13,027 nt of DNA from assembly GCA_002292215.1 (NCBI GenBank), contig DBBN01000002.1, forward strand, positions 1 to 13,027, written 5' to 3'. A model generated the notes under the pieces. That model searched no databases. It saw only the letters and a program-made list of their open reading frames with translations, and was not told the origin of the DNA. Both the position numbers and the translations under genes were made by a program. The stretch is from Glaciecola sp. UBA983 (GTDB lineage Bacteria > Pseudomonadota > Gammaproteobacteria > Enterobacterales > Alteromonadaceae). Positions 7,026 through 13,027 of the stretch are shown here, one piece after another. Numbering within the stretch: position 1 is the stretch's first letter; every line of letters starts with the position of its first letter.

Positions 7026-7103
7026 CAGTACATTCTCACAGTAATTTATATGTGATTGATACGCTTTGAGCTTGGGTAGGATCAAAAAACTGCAAAGAAA
7101 CGG

Positions 7104-7544
7104 TTACAACTTGCTAAGTTCGCGGTCCAATTGAAAGGCTTTACTCGTTACATAGCTTTCCACATCACGTAAACGACGCTCACTATCATCAAAAATCGCT
7201 TTTACTTCATGCAACGCTTTAGACGGCGCTTGGCCTTTTTGCCATACTTTTTGTTTGATCGAAATCTTATGCTTCGCATTCGGATACCAACCTTTACCAG
7301 TATTACCTTCCATACCCACAACATTAGTGGTATCAACTTGAATATGATCAGGACGAACATCCAAAATAAACCAACATGCAATGTACACAATAATGACAAA
7401 CGGACCCGCTAGTAAGAAAAATGCCGTGACCGTTAATACTCTAGCTAACCAAGTTTCAATGCCGAAGTAATCGGCAATACCTGAACAGACACCGGCAATG
7501 CGTTTATTATCGGGGTTACGGTATAAACTTTTTACAGAATTCAT
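7104..7544 (-). CDS. pspC: PspC, inner-membrane component of the phage shock response
   Basis: PspC is an inner-membrane sensor that, with PspB, binds PspA under envelope stress and so frees PspF. The N-terminal 60 residues form the PspC domain: LYRNPDNKRIAGVCSGIADY (8-26), the conserved amphipathic start, then a membrane helix at about 36-61 (VLTVTAFFLLAGPFVIIVYI). The C-terminal part (about 65-146) is charged and helical, probably cytoplasmic, with SKALHEVKAIFDDSERRLRD resembling a short coiled coil. At 146 residues it is somewhat longer than the enterobacterial protein of about 119. The start codon overlaps the pspB stop (ATGA), so translation is likely coupled. Expression is expected from the sigma54 promoter upstream of pspA. 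No pspD or pspE follows; tyrR comes next. Confidence 0.93.
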   Translation of the reverse strand: MNSVKSLYRNPDNKRIAGVCSGIADYFGIETWLARVLTVTAFFLLAGPFVIIVYIACWFILDVRPDHIQVDTTNVVGMEGNTGKGWYPNAKHKISIKQKVWQKGQAPSKALHEVKAIFDDSERRLRDVESYVTSKAFQLDRELSKL

Positions 7545-7780
7545 ACTTTATGTCTCCACTGTGGCGCTTCTGAATCAAGGATCGTCTCAAGGGTGTTAAT
7601 ACGTTCCGACATTTTCTCCGCTTTATCCGCTAACATTTGTAAGTCTTTAAAATCGTTCTCGGACAAGCCCTTATTTATTTGACGTTTACCTCGATAATGT
7701 AATATTAACCACGTCGGCGCCACAAATAACATGAACAAAATCATGGGCACGCCGATGGCTACTATAAAAAATTGTTCCAT
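7541..7780 (-). CDS. pspB: PspB, inner-membrane phage shock regulator
   Basis: PspB partners with PspC at the inner membrane to relay stress to PspA. The 79-residue length is typical (E. coli about 74). A single membrane helix lies at residues 3-27 (QFFIVAIGVPMILFMLFVAP). It is followed by a basic cytoplasmic region and a helix about 40-68 (ENDFKDLQMLADKAEKMSER) predicted to form a coiled coil or leucine-zipper-like contact. The end EAPQWRHK matches the conserved PspB tail. AGAGGAAAAG, 4-10 bases before the start, is a strong ribosome binding site. The gene follows pspA after 29 bp and overlaps pspC by 4 bp. Confidence 0.94.
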   Translation of the reverse strand: MEQFFIVAIGVPMILFMLFVAPTWLILHYRGKRQINKGLSENDFKDLQMLADKAEKMSERINTLETILDSEAPQWRHKV

Positions 7781-7809
7781 TATCTTTTCCTCTTTGACTC
7801 TTTAATTTT

Positions 7810-8484
7810 CTAATTTTCTAATTTGGCTTTTTTTGCTAATTGGGCTTTAAGTGCCGTTAATTCATCTTCGACTTTATCATCGGCTTGCAACTCAGCGAAT
7901 TCATCATTTAGTGATTTATTGCCCAAGTCATACGCATCAACTTGCGCTTCAATATCATTGATTTTACGTTCGTACTGCTCAAAACGTCCCATCGCATCTT
8001 CTACTTTAGAGCTATCCAACGTCTTTTTCACATCAAGACGTGACGTCGCGGTAGATTGACGTAACAAGATCGTTTTTTGGCGCGCTTTGGCATCCGCTAA
8101 TTTTTCTTGTAACTGCCCCGTTTCTAATTGTAGCTTAGATAACTGCGTATCGATATTGTCCAACTCTTTGACCAATACTAACGCCGTATCGTTACACTTG
8201 CTGCGCTCTTGTAATGCAGCGCGAGCTAAGTCTTCGCGGTCTTTAGTTATCGCTAACTCGGCTTTTGCAGACCAATCATTGACTTGAAATTGCAACTTAT
8301 CAATCTGCATTTGGATATCTTTTTTGGTGGCGATAGTTTTGGCAGAAGCGGAACGCACCTCAACCAATGTATCTTCCATCTCTTGAATAATTAGGCGAAC
8401 CATTTTTTGTGGATCTTCGGCCTTGTCTAAAATCGCATTGATATTTGAATTAATGATATCGGTGAAACGTGAAAATATACTCAT
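7810..8484 (-). CDS. pspA: PspA, phage shock protein A (membrane-protecting ESCRT-III-like protein)
   Basis: PspA belongs to the PspA/IM30/Vipp1 family. It binds inhibited PspF as a negative regulator and, under stress, assembles on the inner membrane to limit proton leakage. The 224 residues match the usual length of about 222. Residues 1-23 (MSIFSRFTDIINSNINAILD) form the amphipathic membrane-binding helix, followed by EDPQKMVRLIIQEMEDTL (23-40), a family signature. The rest is long charged helices typical of the coiled-coil hairpin, with few glycine or proline residues. The start is supported by GAGGAGT about 6 bases upstream. Transcription should come from the sigma54 promoter at 8517-8533, activated by PspF encoded divergently. 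The stop codon lies in an 8-base tandem repeat (7805-7820). Confidence 0.96.
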   Translation of the reverse strand: MSIFSRFTDIINSNINAILDKAEDPQKMVRLIIQEMEDTLVEVRSASAKTIATKKDIQMQIDKLQFQVNDWSAKAELAITKDREDLARAALQERSKCNDTALVLVKELDNIDTQLSKLQLETGQLQEKLADAKARQKTILLRQSTATSRLDVKKTLDSSKVEDAMGRFEQYERKINDIEAQVDAYDLGNKSLNDEFAELQADDKVEDELTALKAQLAKKAKLEN

Positions 8485-8516
8485 AAGTTACTCCTCAGTG
8501 AACTACTTATATTGTA

Positions 8517-8533
8517 TCCAACTATCATGCCAA
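8517..8533 (-). promoter_or_regulatory. Sigma54 (-24/-12) promoter of pspABC
   Basis: On the minus strand TTGGCATG-ATAG-TTGGA matches the sigma54 pattern YTGGCACG-N4-TTGCW. The -24 GG is conserved, exactly 10 bases separate the two GG/GC dinucleotides, and the -12 element reads GG instead of GC. Transcription would start near 8506, giving a leader of about 22 bases that contains the pspA ribosome binding site. PspA operons are classically sigma54-dependent, which supports the call. Confidence 0.8.
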
Positions 8534-8548
8534 CTCACCATAACAGCT

Positions 8549-8561
8549 CAACCTATTGATA
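8549..8561 (-). promoter_or_regulatory. IHF binding site between the pspA promoter and activator site
   Basis: TATCAATAGGTTG on the minus strand is a perfect match to the IHF consensus WATCAANNNNTTR. It is centred about 50 bases upstream of the predicted pspA transcript start, between the promoter and the candidate PspF site. An IHF bend at this place would bring PspF into contact with sigma54 polymerase, as known for enterobacterial pspA. Confidence 0.7.
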
Positions 8562-8598
8562 ATAAACAATAAATAAAAAATCAAAAAAAATTCGCATT

Positions 8599-8626
8599 TT
8601 TACCCCTTAATGAATTACACTAATAT
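8599..8626 (+). promoter_or_regulatory. Candidate sigma70 promoter of pspF
   Basis: TTTACC (8599-8604) and TAATAT (8621-8626) are separated by 16 bases; each matches the consensus at 4 of 6 positions. The element overlaps the candidate PspF binding site, which would give negative autoregulation of pspF as known in E. coli. The match is weak. Confidence 0.35.
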
Positions 8627-8637
8627 TTAGTCTAAAT
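8607..8637. promoter_or_regulatory. Candidate PspF upstream activating sequences
   Basis: TTAATGAATTACACTAA (8607-8623) is an imperfect inverted repeat with 5 of 6 arm bases paired. ATTTAG-T-CTAAAT (8625-8637) is a perfect one. They lie about 100-130 bases upstream of the predicted pspA start, where PspF enhancer sites sit in enterobacteria. Assignment rests on position and symmetry. Confidence 0.5.
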
Positions 8638-8658
8638 GACCAAATCATAAGGGTTCCC

Positions 8659-9795
8659 ATGAGTCGCTTTCGCAAACAAGATAATTTGATCGGCCAAGCT
8701 AATGTCTTTTTAGAGGTTCTTGAGCAAATATCACAAATCGCGCCTCTCAACAAACCGGTATTAGTCATTGGTGAGCGCGGTACAGGTAAAGAACTCATCG
8801 CTGCGCGTTTGCACTATCTTTCGACTCGATGGGATCAGCACTATCAAAAACTCAATTGCGCAGCATTAAATGAAAGTTTACTCGAAAGTGAGTTATTTGG
8901 CTATGAAGCAGGTGCATTTACCGGAGCGAGTAAACGCCGTGAAGGGCGCTTTGAGATTGCCCATAATGGCACGTTATTTTTAGATGAATTAGCCAATACC
9001 TCTGCCATGATCCAAGAAAAACTTCTGCGAGTGGTGGAATACGGTGAATTTGAGCGTGTTGGCGGATCCAAGACTGTCAAAGTGGATGTGCGCTTAGTGG
9101 CTGCGACCAATGAAGATCTACCAACACTCGCTGCCAATGGCGAATTTAGAGCTGATTTATTAGACCGCTTGGCCTTTGATGTTATTACTATCCCGCCTTT
9201 ACGTGAACGTCCTGAAGACATCATGATTTTGGCTGAACAATTTGCCATCAATATGGCACGTGAACTAGAAATGGAATTGTTTAGCGGGTTTAGCAGCAAA
9301 GCGCAAGATACCTTAATGCAATATGCCTGGCCAGGCAATGTGCGTGAGTTGAAAAATGTGGTAGAACGGGCTGTCTATCGCAACAACAACCCCCATGTTC
9401 CGGTGCATCAGATAGTCCTTGACCCTTTCGAGTCAGTCTTTCGACCACAGCAGCGCATTAAAGTCTCCGCACCGCTGGTATTACCCACTGTGACTGAAAA
9501 TCAAGTCAAGGAAGCCCCCCCTCCAGCGCAATTTACTCACAGTACAGTAAATACTGTGCATCAGCCGTTGACATTGAGTGGGCAACCGACCGACAATAGC
9601 GATTCGATAACGTTTCCTTTAGATTTAAAAGCCCGTTCGCAAGTATTTGAAATTAATATAATTAAACAAGCACTTAAAGACAGTCAGTATAATCAGAAGA
9701 AAACCGCTGAAAAATTATCGCTAACCTACCATCAACTGCGTGGATATTTAAAAAAATACAGCCTATTAGATGAAGGTCAAGAGAGTCATTCATGA
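8659..9795 (+). CDS. pspF: PspF, sigma54 activator of the phage shock operon
   Basis: PspF is a bacterial enhancer-binding protein that hydrolyses ATP to remodel sigma54 polymerase at pspA and is held inactive by PspA. It lacks an N-terminal sensor domain, as expected. Walker A is GERGTGKE (38-45), the sigma54-contact loop GAFTGA is intact (85-90), Walker B is GTLFLDE (104-110), and arginine fingers are likely Arg164 and Arg170 in FRADLLDR. Trp58 in STRWDQ corresponds to the E. coli tryptophan contacted by PspA. The C-terminal helix-turn-helix is about 345-368 (QKKTAEKLSLTYHQLRGYL). At 378 residues it is longer than E. coli PspF (about 325) because of a Pro/Thr/Gln-rich linker around 262-318. 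The start has AAGGG 7 bases upstream. The gene is divergent from pspA and overlaps sapA by 4 bp. Confidence 0.96.
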   Translation: MSRFRKQDNLIGQANVFLEVLEQISQIAPLNKPVLVIGERGTGKELIAARLHYLSTRWDQHYQKLNCAALNESLLESELFGYEAGAFTGASKRREGRFEIAHNGTLFLDELANTSAMIQEKLLRVVEYGEFERVGGSKTVKVDVRLVAATNEDLPTLAANGEFRADLLDRLAFDVITIPPLRERPEDIMILAEQFAINMARELEMELFSGFSSKAQDTLMQYAWPGNVRELKNVVERAVYRNNNPHVPVHQIVLDPFESVFRPQQRIKVSAPLVLPTVTENQVKEAPPPAQFTHSTVNTVHQPLTLSGQPTDNSDSITFPLDLKARSQVFEINIIKQALKDSQYNQKKTAEKLSLTYHQLRGYLKKYSLLDEGQESHS

Positions 9796-11513
9796 GCGAA
9801 TTAGCCAATCGGCTTATCAGTTTTAATTACACAGCCAGATTACGGCTGTTAGTGATTTTTTTCGTTGCGATTTTCGTTGCGCTGTCGACGGGATGCACAG
9901 ACTCGAGTATTTCCGGTACTGCGCCTGCTGGCGTCATTTACTGTTCAGAAAGTAATCCGAGCTATTTTAATCCCCAGTTAGATACGTCCTCGACAACGGC
10001 AGACGTGAGTGCCCATCAAATATACAGTCGTTTATTAGAGTTTGATCCTAGTACTGGTAGAATTAAACCGGGATTAGCCAGTAGTTGGCTAGTTTCTGAT
10101 GATGGCTTAACGTATACCTTTCAACTCCGTCGCAATGTAAAATTTCACCAAACAGACTATTTTACTCCCAGCCGTAATTTTAACGCTGATGATGTTATTT
10201 TCAGTTTTCAGCGCTGGTTGAATGATGACCATCCTTACCATGATGTAAACGATGCAACTTACCCGTATTTTTCGAGCCTTAATTTAGCCCACACCATTGC
10301 GAGTATCGACCGCATTAACGGTTACCGCATTGAAATCAAATTATTTCAACGCGATTCATCATTTCTAGCCAATTTAGCGACCGATTTTGCAGTGATCTTG
10401 TCCCAGCAATATGGTGAATACTTGATGCTCACCAAGCAGCCAGAGAGGATTGATTTTTATCCGATTGGAACAGGACCATTTAGATTTGATGAATACCAAA
10501 AAAATCAGTTCATCCGCCTACTCCCGCATCTTCAGTATTGGAAAAGTGTGCCGTTAACGGAGCAACTTATTTATGACATTACGCCGTCTAGCTCGATTCG
10601 TTTTGCAAAACTCCGCACAGGAGAATGTGACAGTATTGCTTATCCCTCACAGGCTGAAATCACTATCATGCAAGCAGATCCAAATATCGTGGTGCAAGAA
10701 GCACCTGGCTTAAATGTTGGATTTTGGGCATTTAATACCGCCAAACCGCCATTCGACCAAGCTGATGTCCGCCGTGGTTTAGCCTTGGCGATTGATAAAA
10801 ATTCGATTCTTGATGCCGTGTATTTCAACTCGGCGTCACGTGCACGCTCATTAATCCCACCATCATCTTGGGCTTACAATAATGATATAAAAGAAATTAA
10901 CTATAACCCGATGCGCGCTCGTGAGCTATTAGACAAGGCAGGTATTAGTAAAGGTTTTAGAATGACCATTTGGGCAATGCCAGTAGTACGAGCTTATAAT
11001 CCTGATGCGTTGCGTATGGCGCAGTTAATCAAAAGTTATCTTGCAGCCGTCGACATCGATGCCACTATCGTAACCTATGATTGGAATACCTTTCGTGACA
11101 AATTAAATCAAGGTGAACACGATAGTGTATTGATTGGCTGGTCCGCTGATAACGGTGATCCTGATAACTTCTATCGGCCCTTACTCAGTTGTGATGCGAT
11201 CCCTTCAGGAACGAATCGCGCAATGTGGTGCAACCCTGAATTTGATGCGCTAGTCAACTCAGCGATTAAAATCTCTAACGAAGATAAACGTGCCATCTTG
11301 TATGCGAAGGCAAATAACATGATCGCTAAAGAAATACCCTTACTGCCCATCGCCCATGCTAATCGTTACCAAGTCAAAAATGCAGCATTACAAGGCTTTT
11401 CGATCAATCCTTATGGCAGTATTCGCTTTGAAGGTGTGACCAAAACTGTCCCCTTACCAACGCCATCGATGACCTCTTCCACGGTAGTTGTGAACGATGA
11501 GGTTCGACCATGA
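9792..11513 (+). CDS. sapA: SapA, periplasmic substrate-binding protein of a peptide-type ABC transporter
   Basis: SapA is the extracytoplasmic solute-binding protein (SBP family 5) of the Sap importer. The system is linked in pathogens to resistance to antimicrobial peptides and to haem or potassium uptake, and SapBCDF in E. coli to putrescine export. The 573 residues show a hydrophobic segment at 18-32 followed by LSTGC with Cys35, an imperfect lipobox; both a lipoprotein and a soluble form are possible. Family signatures include SYFNPQLD (57-64), the FTPSRNFNADDVIFSFQRW block, PIGTGPFRF, LNVGFWAFNTAKPPF and GWSADNGDPDNFYRPLLSC, which closely match enterobacterial SapA. A C-terminal tail of about 20 residues rich in Pro, Thr and Ser is extra. 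The ATG overlaps the pspF stop (ATGA), so translation is probably coupled to pspF. OppA or DppA is less likely given the sapBC genes that follow. Confidence 0.92.
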   Translation: MSELANRLISFNYTARLRLLVIFFVAIFVALSTGCTDSSISGTAPAGVIYCSESNPSYFNPQLDTSSTTADVSAHQIYSRLLEFDPSTGRIKPGLASSWLVSDDGLTYTFQLRRNVKFHQTDYFTPSRNFNADDVIFSFQRWLNDDHPYHDVNDATYPYFSSLNLAHTIASIDRINGYRIEIKLFQRDSSFLANLATDFAVILSQQYGEYLMLTKQPERIDFYPIGTGPFRFDEYQKNQFIRLLPHLQYWKSVPLTEQLIYDITPSSSIRFAKLRTGECDSIAYPSQAEITIMQADPNIVVQEAPGLNVGFWAFNTAKPPFDQADVRRGLALAIDKNSILDAVYFNSASRARSLIPPSSWAYNNDIKEINYNPMRARELLDKAGISKGFRMTIWAMPVVRAYNPDALRMAQLIKSYLAAVDIDATIVTYDWNTFRDKLNQGEHDSVLIGWSADNGDPDNFYRPLLSCDAIPSGTNRAMWCNPEFDALVNSAIKISNEDKRAILYAKANNMIAKEIPLLPIAHANRYQVKNAALQGFSINPYGSIRFEGVTKTVPLPTPSMTSSTVVVNDEVRP

Positions 11514-12532
11514 TTACGACATTAATTCGGTATTTTAATTTAACGTTCCTAACCTTGCTGATACTGGTCATGTTATCCTTTGGCTTAGCCTATTTTTTTC
11601 CCGGTGATCCCATCATCAATTTGATGGGGACAAATAAACTAGACAGCCAACCGTTCTTAATGTTGAGCAGTCAACAAACTAATATATTCATGCAGTTTTG
11701 GTATTACGTGCAAGCTTTACTCGCAGGAGAATGGGGCGTGAGCTTTGCTACCGGCAAGCCTTTGTATCAAGATATCATGCGCTTATTACCGGCAACATTG
11801 GAGTTAAGTATTTACGCCGTTACCATCGCGTTAATATTGGGGATCCCATTAGGTTTTTTGGCTGGTATGAATTACCACAAAAAAATCGATAATATATTCA
11901 TGTCCTCCAGTATGATCATGTACTCATTCCCTGTTTTTTGGCTCGCATTATTACTTATTCTGTTAATTAGCTTACAAGCACAATGGTTACCTATGTCAGG
12001 TCGCTTGAGCTTGTTATTTAATGTGCCTCACTATAGTGGATTTATTTTAGTAGATATTTTAGTCTCTGACATTGAAAACAAACGCTTTGCCTTTAACAAT
12101 GCGGTGCAACATTTAATCTTACCTACATTATCCGTGTCATTTATTGCCTTTGCTGTGTTTTTACGCGCAACTCGACGTTCTGTCGCTGATGTATTAGAAA
12201 CACAATATATCAAGTCGGCGCAAACACGAGGATTACCAGGCAAGACGATTTTCTTTAGGCATGTTTTACGCAACGCCTTGTTGCCAGTATTACCGATCCT
12301 CGCAGTGCAGATCTCCACCTTAGTCACCAATGTTATGATAGTAGAAACAATTTTCTCTTGGCCCGGAATTGGCGATTGGTTAATTCAAGCCATTTATGAG
12401 CGGGATTATCCAGCAATCCGTACCGGGATGTTGTTAGTGTCTGTGGTGGTAGTAATTATTACCATGAGTTTAGAATGCATCAGTCAATTGATTGATCCCA
12501 CCCGAGATAGGTTTGCTTATGCTCGACGCTAA
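11510..12532 (+). CDS. sapB: SapB, ABC transporter permease
   Basis: SapB is one of the two inner-membrane permeases of the Sap transporter. The 340-residue protein has an N-terminal membrane helix (about 10-30) ending in the FPGDP segment usual in DppB/OppB-type permeases. A periplasmic loop follows, then further helices near 95-120, 135-158, 203-222, 257-282 and 303-325. The cytoplasmic EAA-type coupling loop is around 230-262 (YIKSAQTRGLPGKTIFFRHVL), which contacts the ATPase. PMSGRLSLLF (161-170) and FSWPGIGDWLIQAI (282-295) match the family closely. It is slightly longer than E. coli SapB (about 321). Its ATG overlaps the sapA stop by 4 bp, and its 3' end overlaps sapC by 14 bp. Confidence 0.93.
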   Translation: MITTLIRYFNLTFLTLLILVMLSFGLAYFFPGDPIINLMGTNKLDSQPFLMLSSQQTNIFMQFWYYVQALLAGEWGVSFATGKPLYQDIMRLLPATLELSIYAVTIALILGIPLGFLAGMNYHKKIDNIFMSSSMIMYSFPVFWLALLLILLISLQAQWLPMSGRLSLLFNVPHYSGFILVDILVSDIENKRFAFNNAVQHLILPTLSVSFIAFAVFLRATRRSVADVLETQYIKSAQTRGLPGKTIFFRHVLRNALLPVLPILAVQISTLVTNVMIVETIFSWPGIGDWLIQAIYERDYPAIRTGMLLVSVVVVIITMSLECISQLIDPTRDRFAYARR

Positions 12533-13027
12533 TTTGTACGAAGAAGAACTCCATCCAACACCGTTAGGGGCTACTTGGCGTGAATTCAAACAGCGCCATG
12601 TTGCTGTGTTTGGCTTGGTTATATTGACCATATTTATTATTGTGGCAATTGCGGGCCCCTTACTCAGTCCTTATGCACCGACAACCCAACACACCAATAC
12701 GTTATTGATTCCCCCAGCATGGGACGATAATGGCAGTATATTGCATGTGCTAGGGACCGATGCCCTGGGTCGAGATATGTTGACACGCTTATTTTATGGT
12801 ACCCAAGTCACACTTTTTTCGAGTATTGTCACTGTGTTTATTGCCCTTGGTTTAGGTGTCGCAATGGGCGTTGTGGCGGGTATGTCAAAAGGACTTCGCT
12901 CGAGTTTTATTAACCACGTTTTAGATATCTTAATGCTGACTCCCACATTGTTAATCGCAATTATTATTGTGGCAATATTAGGCACCGGTTTAACGAATGC
13001 GATGTTAGCTATTGGCTTGGCATTAGT
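12519..13027 (+). CDS. sapC: SapC, ABC transporter permease (partial, 3' end outside window)
   Basis: This is the second permease of the Sap transporter, read for 169 codons to the window edge. The start at 12519 lies inside the end of sapB in another frame (14-bp overlap) and has AGG 8 bases upstream. A cytoplasmic N-terminus is followed by a membrane helix at about 28-48 (VAVFGLVILTIFIIVAIAG). GTDALGRDMLTRL (79-91) is the hallmark of DppC/OppC/SapC permeases. Further helices lie around 100-121 and 143-156. LRSSFINHVLDILM (126-139) matches SapC better than DppC, supporting the name. The EAA loop is beyond the window. The ATPase genes sapD and sapF would be expected to follow. Confidence 0.9.
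   Translation, partial: MLDANLYEEELHPTPLGATWREFKQRHVAVFGLVILTIFIIVAIAGPLLSPYAPTTQHTNTLLIPPAWDDNGSILHVLGTDALGRDMLTRLFYGTQVTLFSSIVTVFIALGLGVAMGVVAGMSKGLRSSFINHVLDILMLTPTLLIAIIIVAILGTGLTNAMLAIGLAL

Noticed and set aside
7026..7085. N-terminal extension of TyrR by 20 residues (start at 7085)
   Set aside because: The extension has no family similarity, whereas the internal ATG at 7025 begins with the conserved MRLE of TyrR.
7118..7140. Small hairpin near the pspC stop as a terminator
   Set aside because: The stem is only about 5 pairs and is not followed by a T run, so it does not support termination between pspC and tyrR.
8901..9338. 145-codon open frame antisense to pspF
   Set aside because: It is a shadow of the conserved AAA+ domain; no domain or start signal supports it.
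1..13027. Mobile elements, CRISPR array, tRNA or defence island
   Set aside because: No transposase, integrase, inverted-repeat ends, regularly spaced repeats or tRNA cloverleaf could be seen; gene order is that of conserved chromosome.

Overview
The window looks like chromosomal DNA from a marine or aquatic gammaproteobacterium of the Alteromonadales type (Shewanella-like; genus not certain). The evidence is a fairly AT-rich sequence, a large TonB-dependent receptor with an Alteromonadales-style EKIQVTGSR segment, a leucine dehydrogenase, TyrR, and the phage-shock-protein (psp) and sap loci side by side. It reads mainly as conserved core chromosome. I see no insertion sequence, prophage, CRISPR array, tRNA or toxin-antitoxin pair.

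Left part (1-3760, all on the minus strand): a class I SAM-dependent methyltransferase runs off the left edge. Next come a clear intrinsic terminator and an 871-residue TonB-dependent outer-membrane receptor with an upstream region of about 385 bp. That region carries two sigma70-like promoters and two abutting palindromes. Upstream of it is the 4.5S signal-recognition-particle RNA gene (ffs). Its promoter has a GC-rich discriminator and its -35 box lies inside the last codons of the next gene.

Amino-acid catabolism block (3764-7025): a leucine dehydrogenase gene (minus) is divergent from an Lrp/AsnC-family regulator (plus). The 191-bp gap between them holds two perfect palindromes and a repeated TTGCTAA heptamer, which suggests local autoregulation and control of ldh by the regulator. 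The regulator gene ends tail-to-tail with tyrR (minus), and the two stop codons overlap.

Envelope-stress block (7104-13027): pspA-pspB-pspC (minus) is divergent from pspF (plus). The 174-bp gap contains a recognisable sigma54 promoter for pspA, a perfect IHF consensus match and a candidate PspF activator site, in the same order as in the well-studied enterobacterial psp system. pspF overlaps sapA by 4 bp, sapA overlaps sapB by 4 bp, and sapB overlaps sapC by 14 bp. This makes one tightly coupled operon linking the psp activator to a peptide-type ABC transporter; sapC is cut by the right edge.

The most useful second-look items are regulatory: the ffs promoter nested in ldh, the palindromes between ldh and the Lrp gene, the leader of the receptor gene, and the pspF-sap coupling. 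I found no convincing evidence of a wholly new system.
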